This document shows positions 48,507 to 59,003 of a stretch of 64,000 nt of DNA, piece by piece. The translations under genes were made by a program, and so were the position numbers. The stretch's first letter is position 1; every line of letters begins with the position of its first letter. Origin of the DNA: Ctena decussata (Eukaryota > Mollusca > Bivalvia > Lucinida > Lucinidae); NCBI GenBank assembly GCA_963989385.1, contig OZ022499.1, forward strand, positions 53,805,757-53,869,756, written 5' to 3'. The notes beneath the pieces were generated by a model, which did no database searches, was not told the origin of the DNA, and was given only the letters and a program-made list of their open reading frames with translations.

Positions 48507-51500
48507 CTGAAATAAAAGTAAAATGAAAGTGAAGTATGAAAAAAAATCATTATGAAGAACTTCTTAACAGGTGTATTTGAATAGGCTTTTCCTGCTTCAC
48601 GATTCTTAAAGTGAAGTTTTTTTCTAGAGAAAAAGTGTTTGGCACTATTACAGCCCGGTGTCTTTCGAGCTTCACAGTTCTTACCATGAAGCACTTTTTC
48701 TATAGAAAACGTGCTTCGTGCTAAGAATTGTAAAGCACGAAACACCCAGTCGAACTCAATGCATCATTGAACAGTGACTGCTAGAGGTAGTGCAGATCCC
48801 CAATGCCAAGTTAGAGTCTCTGTGGGACTGCATGCGTTGGCATTATGTTGTGGTTCGAGTTTGGCTTGGGTCATTTTATGTGAGATAGCGAAGTTCTGAC
48901 AATGGGAATTCAGCTTGTGTGTGTTCGTTTGTGCTTGTGTGTGTGTGTGTCGGGGGAGGGGGTGATTGGGAGGTTGGGGGGGGCATTTCTTCTGTAGAAA
49001 AGAAGTTGCTCATACAGGAAAAATCCTTTCTCTTACGAGCAGACACGTGTTTGGTAGGATTGTTTTGTGTATAGACGCAAACAATCAATTATTTAAATTA
49101 ATATGCTATGAAAAATAAATAGCGGGAAAACATAAAAAGTGTACCCATAGACCTTATAAAGCATTTAATTCGGAAGGGGCCATTTGAATTCTTACTTGTT
49201 ATAGGCCTCACTTAAACCCATTAACATGTATGTCTACCGGACTTTTCAGTCCTTATCAAATGGATGAGTCCATTTGTCAGTTAAGGGGTGTCTGGTTTAT
49301 TTATTTTAATCATTAAATGATCATGTTTATTTTATTTCATTTTGAGGAGAAATACCCATTCGTCCTATGGAAATAGCGTAAATCCTTATCAGACGCCGCA
49401 AAACGCGGCGTCTGATCTGATTCTACACGTGCCAATATCTTATTTATGGGACGCTAGGCATTGATGGGTTAAGCATTTACTTACTTCGTCTACTTGGCTT
49501 TACGAACACAGGTACTGGAGGTATTTGTGCTTCAAGATCAAGGAATTGTGGGTATTCCAAGATGTCGCCCATAGAACCCTCCTCCTCAATCCGTGGACTG
49601 TCCAGCTCAGGCCTCTCGGTTTTTATGAAAGTTGATGCTTTTGGCACATGTTTCTGTGGTAGCACCGTTACTATGGCATCAACAGGAACAGGCACCGTTT
49701 TCTGTCTTATTTTCATTTCTCCATCTGCCTCACTAGAGCAGTTGGTGTTACGCTGGTTTTGTCTGATTTCCTGCAAAGGAGAAAATATACAAACTGACAA
49801 AATGTGTTTCCGAAACTGACTAAAAGCATGTGATAATATAGTCACTAGTCAAATACGAGTCCTGATCAAGAAATTTACCCGAATCTGTTACCCTTTGTCA
49901 AAGTTTTCCTTAGCATAACTACAAAACTTTTATAAAACCCTGTACATATATAGTTACATAGTATATTTTGACCAGATTCTGCTCTGTGTCATTCAACCGA
50001 TATTTCTCCCAGTGAAGTAGGATTCATTTTAGAAAATTCTAGGGTAACCATTAAAGGATTTCAGCGGACATACATTATACGATAAGTTTTGAGTTGATAT
50101 AAGCAAATGCCGTTCAACAGTAATACATCATCATCATCAGTAAATATTAAACCTTTAGGACGTTCTGTTGTTGTGAGTTCTGTTGAGAGAAAATTAAAAA
50201 AAAAAAAAAAAACATTTTCTATTTCCCAAGTCTAAGAGCAAAGCATGACCTGTATCACAATTCTTTCTAAGTTATAGTGAGTAGACAGCTTCTGTCGAGT
50301 AGCCTTCTGTCTACTCTAGACAGAAATATAGACCTTCATTTTAATGGAGAAGTACCTTTGAATTTTTATTTTTATACCTTTTTTGGTCTGCAGTCCAGCC
50401 TTTACTCGAATAAGGCACAAAATGAACGTAGCCTCTAAACGAATTTGCAAGTCAGCGACGCGTGATGCGAAGGCTAACAAATCGCCACCATTACCTTTAA
50501 GAGCAGGAAATGCTGTGGTGTTTTGGGTAACACATAACCATCGTCTTCTAGCTGTATGGTTGTTGTAGCAGAAGCTTTAGAAGACTTGTTATTATCTTCG
50601 CCGTCGTCAAGGTAATCACCCTCATCAAGATAGTAATCAGCAGCATTATCTGTAATAAAGATTTATTTTTAATAGTAACACCGACTGTAAAAATGCTAAA
50701 CATTGGGCAGATAGGTCTGAGCAAATGGTGTAGGTTCAGATCAGACTGCTAAGGAGCAGTCTGGTCAGGACCTTAGCTGTTTGCTGTTCCATATGCATCT
50801 TATAATTGAGCCGCGACACGACAAAACCAACAAAGTGGTCGTGCGTCCAGCGCAAACTCATATCAGCCTGGGCATCCGCCCAGTCTGAACAGACTCTTCG
50901 CTAAACGCTTCAAGGATAGCTAAGAGTCTAAGCTATCTTCAGGCGGACAGTGAAGACTCTGATCAGACTGGGCGGATGCCCAGGCTGATCTGAGTCTGCG
51001 CTGGGCGCACAACCACATTGTTGGTTCTGTCATGTCGCGGCTCAATATTGTGTCGGTTGTTTCGTGTACTGACAAAACTGAGGTGGGGACAGATTTTGAA
51101 AAATGGCAAATCCCTCTAGGCCTACCCGATAGCAAATCTGGCGGTTCCCCTTAAAGAAAATTAATTATTCTAAAAAAAGATTAGGTTTTAAAAAATAGGT
51201 TATTTTGGTTATCAAACGAAAGGTTGTCAAACAAAAGGACCCCAAACAATGAACACATTTTATGACATAAAAGTGTCAAGGAGTTTAAAGCTGACCAAAG
51301 GAAAGTGAGAAAAAAAAGTATTGAAAAACTTGCACTGATGCCACAGCTTTAAGTCTTTGACAAAGATTTATGGGTACACTGTCATATTTTTCTGCCACCT
51401 TCACACAGGGAGACAACTACTGTAACTTCCTGTTTGCTTCCTTGGATAACATAGGCCTTCCAAATTTAAGTCTACTTTTAAAAGAAAGGATTTGCTCCTA

Positions 51501-54500
51501 GGGGGGGATTGTTTTCTTTAAAAGTTGATCCACATTGAGAAAATTGCGAAAAACGACAATGGCAGAGTTTTTCCCCTTGTCAGTGTATCCAAACACATAA
51601 AAGCTCGTCAAATAGATGTCACTAAGGCCAGATACAGAGGGCTTTATATACTATCTTATATCACAGGGTATAAACTAGTCCGCCAGTTTTCGCTTCCTGT
51701 TGACGCCTGCGTCATATTTGGCTTCCGCCGAGACTGTCCGTGGTTTCTTAATTCCTTCTAAGACTACCGTCCGCGAAAAATGGCTTTCTAAAGAGACTGT
51801 CCACGTGTTTCTACTTCCTGCCGAGTCTCGACCGGAAGCAGAATCACGCGGACAGTCTCGACAGGAAGCCTTTTTACATGCACAGCAGTCTCGGCAGGAA
51901 GCAAGAGCTCGCGGAAGGCCTCGACTGAAGTCAAGTATGCCGGACAGCCTCGGCAGGAAGCGAAAATTGGCGGACTAGTGTATTCCCTGTGTATATACCG
52001 TCTTACTGTTTGTGTTTGACAGTGTGTGTCTTTTATATGTGTGCATGCGTGTTGAAAAATAAAACTAAAATTTCTACTGACCTGCTTCAACAGAGAGAAA
52101 ACAGCAGTCAAGAAAGCTTTTGAGTAGTGCTGAAATAATGAAGAAAAGAAATCATAAAAAATCCAAAAGTAGCCCGCACATCAAAGTGTCTACAATCAAC
52201 TTAGAAATATATCTATATATTCATTTAAAAACTAGTTGAACTTGTTGAACGCTTTATCCCAATTTTCGAGGATAAAGCCGTTTTCTCGGGTCATATGGGT
52301 AAGGTGGGTCGGTGTGAGACGCAGGCGTCTCTTATCCGATGTCTATTTCTCGCGGATTGTGGCAGTAAGCGGGGCCAGTAGAGGGATTCCGTCGCCTATC
52401 GAAACCTGCCGATCACCTTTTCGCTTCAAGCATGTGGGGTTCATATTAAGTTTGGAAATGCGCATCTGTCACACTCAGCTTGATAAACACACACTTATAT
52501 TCTTCAGGTACGTAAAATAATAAGTATTAGGACAGACAGGTCTTAACTAACAGAGTAGCACCAGAACTGACTGCTTCTTAAAGAGGAGCAGTCTGACCAG
52601 GATTTACACTGTTTGCGATTCCAACAGTGGCTTATGACTGCACATGTTAAATGCAAAGTGTTCCTTTTCAGGACGATAACAGTGATTGTTTTAGGTGTCC
52701 CAATTTTAGAGAGTTTGTGGTATAAGGAAAATTAAAAAAAAAACATCCATTGTGCACGTTCATCATCTTATTAAGTAAGTAAAGATTTTATTTAACGAGG
52801 GTGACAACATTTAGCATAACTAGCTAATCTTCCATGAGGCCCTCAAAACGTGTTACACAATGTATTGAAATATACCAGTAGACTCAAATAGTGATACAGG
52901 AATACAGTACAACAGTCTTGATTCTTTCCTTATCACCAATGCGGCAAAATACACTTTTACGCCGTTAAATGACTAACTTATTTTCATCGAAGAAAAAGTG
53001 ATTGAATTTCAATCAGTTTTTTTTTTTTTTTTTTTTTTGTAAAATGATGAAATGTTGCAACTATACAATACACACTATGCATGAATCAGTACCTCATTAT
53101 TTGCGTTAAGTTGCGCAATGAATAAATATTGTATTCTGCTCAATTTTATTCTGTAACTGTGACGTTACTGACATAGCAACGTAATGTCAGTTTGCAAGAC
53201 TTCTTGGATGGATCAGACTGGACGGATATGACGATAGCAAAGGCTACTCAGCTACCGTTTAAGGGCACTGCGAAGACTCTGATCAGACTGGGCGGATGAT
53301 CTGAGTCTTTGCTGCGCGCACATCCCACATTGTTGGTTTTGTCGTGTTGCGGCTCAAATACTGATAAAGGGCTAGACATCGCAACAAGTTTTTGAAAAGC
53401 GAATACTGAAACTTTTAAATGTAATATTGCATCGTGTACTACAATACCGATACGATACTTGCCTGCTTATTTTTTCATGATCTATATCTTTTTATCGACG
53501 CTTAATAGAGTCAGAGCTTCCGATTAATTATAGTCTCCACAGATTTCTTCTTTTTTATGTTTTTTTTTTCCATATACACTGGAATCAATACGATATATAA
53601 AAATTATCTATGTTTCCTTGTGATTCTTTGACATTTTGATGAAATAAATAATAATAAATAAATAATAAGATATGATAAGACAAATTTAAAATAGATAAAA
53701 ATAGAAAAACAAATATAAAACAAATACAAGAAAGCTCAAAACAATTTTGCTCGAACTATCCTAATTTAAAAATCAATTTGAATATTAAGAACAAATATGA
53801 AGAACTGTCAGTTATTCAAATATTCAAAATGTTCTTATTGAAAAATCAATCGGTAAACTTAATGCAATTACCTCCCCCCCCCCCCCCCCCCCCACCCCAA
53901 TTTACCAACCCCACCCGGTTACCTGCGTAAACTCATTTGAATGTCATTGCATTAATAATTTTTATTATTAATGCATTTTCGCCGACGGTATTCGAAAAAA
54001 GGTCGTTTTATACTTTGCTAAATGCTACCGCTATTCTGGCTCTTCTTATGATAACGTAAAAACTACTTACTCATTTGTGCCGAAGTTAAAAGTAATATCA
54101 GATTAACTAAACTGTAGGCATGAAGCGCTGCTAGTAACTTTGACGTTATTGTCTAAGCAACGTAACGTCAGTTGCCGCATTAGTAACGCAACGTAATTCT
54201 GTGGCGCATGCGCCGGGTAAAACTTTTCTGTTGCATGTACATGTACATGCATTGCATCAGACTATCTTTGGCAGAATTTAACATATGATTATTTTTATTA
54301 TTATAACATATAAGAAAATAAAATAAAAACAAAATAAACATTAACTGTGCCTGAATAAATCGTAATGATACAATGTAACTGTCGGTGCAGCGTTAATGCA
54401 CCTCAGACCGTGAATAAGGCAGTCGGCATCTCTTAATAGGTACAGAAAAGCGTAGAGCCAATGGTAAAAGAGGCATGATACAGAGTTTGTCCTTGTCTGA

Positions 54501-56508
54501 CCGGTGTTAAACGAAGTTGACAATGGTAAGATACGATCTTTGTCCTCGCCTCGTCGGAGTTAAACGAAGTTGGCGACGGCAAAATACGATGTTTGCCCTT
54601 GTCTAGCCGAAAAAGTTAACAACGGCAGAATACTGTGTTTGTCCTTGTCCAGCCGTTGTAGAACAAAATTATCCAATGTTTAACGAAGTTGGCAACGGTA
54701 GAATACGATAATCATTTTTATTCGTGTCTCGCCAGTGTTTAACGAAACTGGAAACGGCATAAAACGATATTTGTCCTTATATAGCTGTTGTACATGTAGA
54801 ACAATGTTGGCAACGACTGAATAAGATTTTTGTTCTTGTCTCGCCAGTGTTTAACGAAGTTTGCAACGGTAGAATACGATGTTTGTTCTTATCTTGCCAA
54901 CAAAGTTTGCAACGTCAGAATACTATATGCTTGTCCTTGTCTCGCCGATGCCGAACAAAGTTAGCAACGGCAGACAAATTGAATGATGTTCGTCCTTGTC
55001 TCGCTAGTGTGAAACAAAGTGAGTAACGGCAGATTGCGATGTCCGTCCTTGTCTCATCAGTGTGAAACAAAGTTGGTAACGGCAGATTGCGATGTTTGTC
55101 CTTGTCTCATCAGTGTGAAACAAAGTTGGTAACGGCAGATTGCGATGTCCGTCCTTGTCTCACCAGTGTTAAACAAAGTTGGTAACGCCAGATTGCGACG
55201 TTTGTCCTTGTCTCATCAGAGTGAAACAAAGTTGGTAACGGCAGATTGCGATGCTTACCTATTCGATGTGAAAAGAAGTTGTCAACGGCAGATGCTATAC
55301 TTGTCGTTGTCTGGTCGTTGTTAAACGAAGTTTGCAACTGCAGATTGCGATATTTATCCTTGTCTAGCCGGTTTTAGTGTAAACCTATATGCAAGTACAA
55401 ATGTACCATTCTATTGACATTAAAAGGCATCAGCAGCATTAAAGTGGCCTGTGACAGGTTAAAGCTTTCGTATTCGCACATTTCGAAATGTATAAATTTA
55501 CTCCCTTCGGTTTACTGCTTGCAGTCTGGGCATCTGTAAGATACTATAATAATGAAAACGAATGTGAGTAAACTCGGGCTAAACGTCCCATCAACGACTA
55601 CGTTATACGGAGACAAAACTCTGTTTAAAGTCTGATCCGAAAAACCGAAGAAGCGGGGGGTCGATCTTGCCACCTCTGGATTTATTTAGACATAAAAGCA
55701 CCAAAAAGAAAAATGAGCCACGACACGAGAAAACCAACAATGTGGTTGTACGCCCAGCGCACTCAGATCAGCCTGGGCATCCGCCCAGTCTGATCAGAGT
55801 CTTCGCTGTCCGCATGAAAGTAGCTTAGACCCTTAGCTACCTTTTAAGCGATTGGGGAAGACTCCGATCAGACTTGGCTAATGCCCAGACTGATCTGAAT
55901 CTGCGCTGGGCGCACAACCACATTGTTGGTTTTCTCGTGTCGCGGCTCAAATATGCGTTATTTTTGCTTTTTAGTATATAATAATCTTCATTGGTAGTCC
56001 AGCGGATAAAGCGCTGGACTACCAATGAAGATTATCATATACTAAACAGCAAAAATAACGCATATTTTTCTTTTTGGTGCTTTTATGTCAAAATAAAAAT
56101 CTGCTGAAATTGGCGAAAGCATGGCAGATATTATCAATGCATGGAGTACACTTCGTCGCAAACTTATTGAAATTTTGTTTGCTTATTTGTGCGTAACAAA
56201 AGCGTAAATACTCAGGGGGTTTCTGGTTCCATTTTCAAGAACCATCCCTCTTCCCAGACACTATCAGGATATAGAACAGCCTTCCCCATACACTCGTGCC
56301 GTGAGCTGCCCCTCTACTGAAAGGTTAAGGAGGGGAGCAGGCCGTCAGAGTTCGCTCGATTCGTACTGGGTAATTTTAACCGCACTGTATATAGTTCTTT
56401 AAAACCACTTTCAGCTCGTTTGTTCCTGCACTACCCACGCGCCAGTACGATAATACGCCTCTCTGAGGTGTCTGTTCTTCAATGGTAGAAGAAGAAATAC
56501 TTACGCAT
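48319..56508 (-). CDS. Uncharacterised 226-residue protein gene, five exons, duplicated first exon
   Basis: Minus-strand exons 56508-56505 (or 54074-54071), 52129-52082, 50649-50495, 49770-49485 and 48506-48319 all have AG/GT borders. With ATG plus one base from the first exon, the phases fit throughout: 4+48+155+286+188 = 681 nt, ending in TAG. I do not recognise the protein. It starts with a short hydrophobic stretch (LLKSFLDCCFLSVEA). Next come an acidic, tyrosine-containing segment (DYYLDEGDYLDDGED), a Pro/Val-rich disordered middle, then a basic run (SRRSKRIKRAIKRLFG) and a C terminus ending RRANV. No transmembrane span or known enzyme motif is evident. It could be a regulatory or adaptor-type protein, but that is only a guess from composition. 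Confidence 0.65.
48900..49470. other. Gene 2 last intron: microsatellite and hairpin
   Basis: Contains interrupted (GT)n at about 48916-48950 and a GACGCC gcaaaac GGCGTC-type hairpin at about 49392-49412. No exon seen. Confidence 0.5.
49485..49770 (-). CDS. Gene 2 exon 4
   Basis: Acceptor ctcctttgcag|GAAATC, donor CGAA|GTAAGT. It encodes EIRQNQRNTNCSSEADGEMK ... VPVPVDAIVTVLPQKHVPKA ... VFVKPSRR. Open over the whole exon, with both consensus sites. Confidence 0.75.
50495..50649 (-). CDS. Gene 2 exon 3, acidic tyrosine-containing segment
   Basis: Acceptor ctttattacag|ATAATG, donor AAAG|GTAATG. It encodes NAADYYLDEGDYLDDGEDNN KSSKASATTTIQLEDDGYVL PKTPQHFLLLK. Phase 1 in, 0 out. Confidence 0.72.
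50808..51043. mobile_element. Foldback element FB, copy 7
   Basis: GAGCCGCGACACGAC ... GTCATGTCGCGGCTC; flanks AATT/AATA. It lies in intron 2 of gene 2. Close to a full-length 236 bp. Confidence 0.82.
51675..51978. mobile_element. 304-bp inverted-repeat element rich in CAGGAAGC motifs
   Basis: CTAGTCCGCCAGTTTTCGCT at the left is inverted at the right (AGCGAAAATTGGCGGACTAG), with one mismatch. Inside, TCTCGACAGGAAGC-like motifs occur several times in one half and their inverses in the other. Confidence 0.65.
52082..52129 (-). CDS. Gene 2 exon 2
   Basis: Acceptor cattatttcag|CACTAC, donor GCAG|GTCAGT; 48 nt. In the frame demanded by exon 3 it reads LLKSFLDCCFLSVEA with no stop, and it needs exactly one upstream base to complete its first codon; both candidate first exons supply this. 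Confidence 0.65.
52774..52900 (-). mobile_element. Possible LINE 3' end
   Basis: taagtaagtaaagattttat followed by ttaacgagggtgacaac resembles the 3' terminal region of CR1/L2-type elements on the minus strand, with a TTACT-type tandem end. No coding sequence is attached. Confidence 0.35.
53080..53200 (-). pseudogene. Third, decayed copy of the gene 2 first exon
   Basis: On the minus strand it carries CTGACATTACGTTGCTATG, then GTAACGTCAC, and ends AACGCAAATAATGAGGTACT. The ATG is in the same place, but an extra G shifts the donor so that splicing to exon 2 would be out of frame. A truncated foldback copy adjoins it at 53205. Confidence 0.4.
53205..53355. mobile_element. Foldback element FB, copy 8, left end missing
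   Basis: Only the right half is complete: ctgatcagactgggcgg ... ttgttggttttgtcgtgttg CGGCTC. It adjoins the decayed first-exon copy. Confidence 0.65.
53875..53893 (+). repeat. Poly-C tract
   Basis: A run of nearly uninterrupted C within an AT-rich stretch; an 18-T tract lies at about 53020-53038. Confidence 0.8.
54071..54200 (-). CDS. Gene 2 first exon, proximal copy (5' UTR + ATG A)
   Basis: On the minus strand the exon ends CACAAATGA|GTAAGT: ATG at 54074-54072, one base, then a perfect donor. Upstream the sequence contains CTGACGTTACGTTGCT and, at about 54213-54224, GGCGCATGCGCC, a palindrome matching the NRF-1 consensus. The exon's 5' limit is not known. It is homologous to 56505-56690. 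Only four coding bases; the rest would be 5' UTR. Confidence 0.5.
54490..55375. repeat. ~53-bp minisatellite between the two intact first exons
   Basis: About 16 copies of a unit built from tttgtccttgtctc, cagtgt, aaacgaagttgg and aacggcagaatacgatg. The 3' half (54960-55260) is most regular, with near-identical 53-bp units; the 5' half is diverged and of variable length. Confidence 0.85.
55689..56089. repeat. Large palindrome split by foldback copy 9
   Basis: Left arm GACATAAAAGCACCAAAAAG (from 55689) continues after the inserted foldback (55715-55948) as atatgcgttatttttgct. The right arm (to 56089) is its inverse. The centre is GTCCAGCG gataaag CGCTGGAC, at about 56005-56011. Without the insertion each arm would be about 80 bp. 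Confidence 0.8.
55715..55948. mobile_element. Foldback element FB, copy 9
   Basis: GAGCCACGACACGAG ... CTCGTGTCGCGGCTC, flanked by AAAT on both sides. Because it sits in one arm of a palindrome, the other arm shows the empty site. Confidence 0.85.
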
Positions 56509-56690
56509 TTTCACCGAAGTTGAAGTTAAAGCTAAATCGTTTTTCCTATTAAACTTGATTTGTATTTACCGCTATGCTACAAGCCTGAAGCTCTTTTTGT
56601 GACGGCAACGTTATTCTCATAGCAACGTAACGTCAGATACCGCTAACGTTGCATCAATAGCGCTTGCGTGTAGGACGCTTTCTATTACAG
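56505..56690 (-). CDS. Gene 2 first exon, distal copy (5' UTR + ATG C)
   Basis: On the minus strand the exon ends GTGAAAATGC|GTAAGT: ATG at 56508-56506, one base, then a perfect donor. It shares CTGACGTTACGTTGCT.TGA, GAATAACGT and TTAACTTCGG with the proximal copy. Using this copy, residue 2 would be Pro; using the proximal one, Thr. The 5' end is not defined. Confidence 0.5.
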
Positions 56691-57037
56691 TTTTGAAGAT
56701 ATCATAGAGATACATTTAGTCAAACAAGTGGTCCAAGCAGGCACACATTTTAATCAACCTGAATCAACGTTGATTCAACGTCATAAAGTTGAATCAAGGT
56801 TGATCCAGTGTTGATTTAATGTTTTTAGGCCTAATGGGGTGCATCTTAAGGTATATGGATACATTGTACAGCTTTTTTTTTCCTACACGCTTTCAAGGGA
56901 AACAAGTTTCGGAATTCAGTAAATGACTTTTCTGTAAGAACACTCCCCTCTCAAAAGGGTATACTCTTTATTTTTCTCTCTTACTCCTCTGATTCGAACA
57001 CATCTGAGGACAGTGGAAGATTAGCTCGGTAAATGTA

Positions 57038-57200
57038 GGCCCCGATAGCTCAGTCGGTATTGAGGAGTCTCTTGACTGGCTCTATACCTCTTCCGCGCAG
57101 GTTAAAACTCGACTGGATGCATTGCGCTGGCAATTATGAATGGTTGGCTGTCCCATTCGGGATCGCGGTGGTTACACAGAGTATTTCCCAGCTCCTGTAC
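57038..57200 (+). mobile_element. tRNA-derived SINE-like head
   Basis: GGCCCCGATAGCTCAGTCGG contains an A box (TAGCTCAGTCGG, 57046-57057), and GGTTAAAACTC (57100-57110) resembles a B box (consensus GGTTCRANTCC). The spacing suits a polymerase III internal promoter. A cloverleaf is not convincing, so it is not called a tRNA gene. Confidence 0.4.
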
Positions 57201-57689
57201 AGCTGAGAACTACTTGTGTTTTTTCCTTCACAGAACAGTCTTCTGATATAATGATCAGATGTGATAGAATCACAGTACGAAGAGAGGGGAAAAACAGAAA
57301 TTTTCAGTTGTGTTCTTTCACCTTAACTGGAGTCTGATCATTTACGCATGCACTTCATATAATACACTTCTTGAGGTGTTTAGACTATCCTGCAGGTCCA
57401 GATTCCATAGCTGCCCCCACTCCCTCCCTCCTCCCCCACCCCCGCCCCGCCACCCCAGCCCTAGCATCGAATCTGTCTCGATTACATTTATATACGCAGA
57501 TTTGTGTAGTTTATTTTTTCTGAGATTATGGTAAATGGGTAAACTTTACGAGTAAGCAACTCTGCCTTTTTCATTTTTGCCTCCCTATCAGTAGCGGTCG
57601 ACACTTAAAGAAAATAAATTGCCGTCTTAGCAGCACATTTTTCCTTTAAGTGTAGACCCTGCTTCGGAAGGTCTTTTCAATTCAGGAAC

Positions 57690-59003
57690 CAAACTGTAAA
57701 AAGAAGACAACGTGTTTGCATTAAAGGAACCAACTCATCATGTGTGCATATTAATGCTGGTGTCCCACAAGGCTCGATACTTGGGCCAACTTTATTTCTA
57801 ATATTTATAAACGACATTGTAAAAAACATAAGAACCAACATAAGATTATTTGCCGATGACACCAGCCTTTTTAAAATAGTCGATTGTCCCATAAATGCGG
57901 CAATAGAACTAAATATTGACCTTAAGAACATATATAATTGGGCACGTGAGTGGCTGGTCGATTTTAACGCTACCAAAACAGTCTCCCTAATAATTAGCAA
58001 AAAGCGCGCCAAGCCAATTCATCCTGACCTTTCTATGGCTAACTCCAAAATCAAAGAAGTAAATCAACATAAACACCTTGGGCTCACTTTCTCAAATGAC
58101 GCCACATGGTCTAATCACATTAAAGTCATCTCTGAGAAAGCATGGAAAAGAATAGGGTATCTTAGGCGCCTTAGATTTCTTCTTGATAGACCGTCTCTCC
58201 AAAGAATATATACAACCTTCATTAGACCACTTCTCGAATATGGAAACATTGTATGGGATAACTGTACCATGGAAAATAAACGCGCTGTTGAAAATATACA
58301 ACTTGAGGCCGCTCGGCTCGTAACAGGAGGCACAAAACTATGTAGTATTCAAAAACTTTATGACGATACCAAGTGGGAAACCTTACAAAAACGCCGCAGC
58401 AAACAAAAATTATATCAGATTTATAAAATGATAAATGGTTCAACTCCACCGTACCTACAACAGCTTATACCTTACAGAGTAATGCAATTAAATAGATATC
58501 CTGTTAGAAACTCGCAAAACTTTTCTATACCATTTTCGCGTACTGTTACCTACTCTTCTTCTTTTCTCCCATCAGCGTTGCGCGACTGGAACGCCTTGAG
58601 CCAAGACATTAAAAATGCAACGTCTCTTAGTAGTTTCAAGTATAGGCTAAATAATCCAAAGCGTTGTCCGCCAAAGTATTTTGACAACATGCAGCTGTCT
58701 CGTGTCAGCCAGGTCTTACATGCACGACTGCGACTAGAATGTAGCTCTTTGAAACACCATTTATATCAGAAAAACTTGATTGATAACCCTTTTTGCTCCT
58801 GCGGACAGATAGAGTCGCCTACACACTTCTTATTGCACTGTCCTAACTACATACGTCAACGACAACAGTACTTGTCAGTCTTACCTTACCGACTAACAGC
58901 CTCAGTTCTTTTGAATGGTATACCTAGTGAAAATGTTACGGTGAATGACAATATCTTTAAGCATGTACAACTTTACATTATTGCAACAAAACGGTTCTTA
59001 TAG
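57690..59003 (+). pseudogene. Reverse transcriptase C-terminal two-thirds, unbroken but 5'-truncated
   Basis: The open frame begins upstream of the first Met (57744), with RRQRVCIKGTNSSCVHINAG VPQGS. Seen: [31 protein letters not shown] (catalytic Asp pair), HLGLTFSNDATWSNHI, RPLLEYGNIVWDNC, and a C-terminal CSCGQIESPTHFLLHC zinc-knuckle-like segment. The fingers, the start of the palm and the endonuclease are absent, so the protein cannot be a working polymerase. The lack of stops over 419 codons suggests a recent insertion. Confidence 0.88.

Noticed and set aside
54490..55375. CRISPR-like alternation of repeats
   Set aside because: Units are contiguous 53-bp minisatellite repeats that vary throughout; there are no unique spacers, and this is an animal genome.
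55995..56020. tRNA-like GTCCAGCGGATAAAGCGCTGGAC
   Set aside because: It is simply the centre of a long palindrome; there is no acceptor stem, T arm or B box.
57677..58012. Minus-strand 111-codon frame
   Set aside because: It is antisense to the reverse transcriptase coding sequence at 57690-59003.
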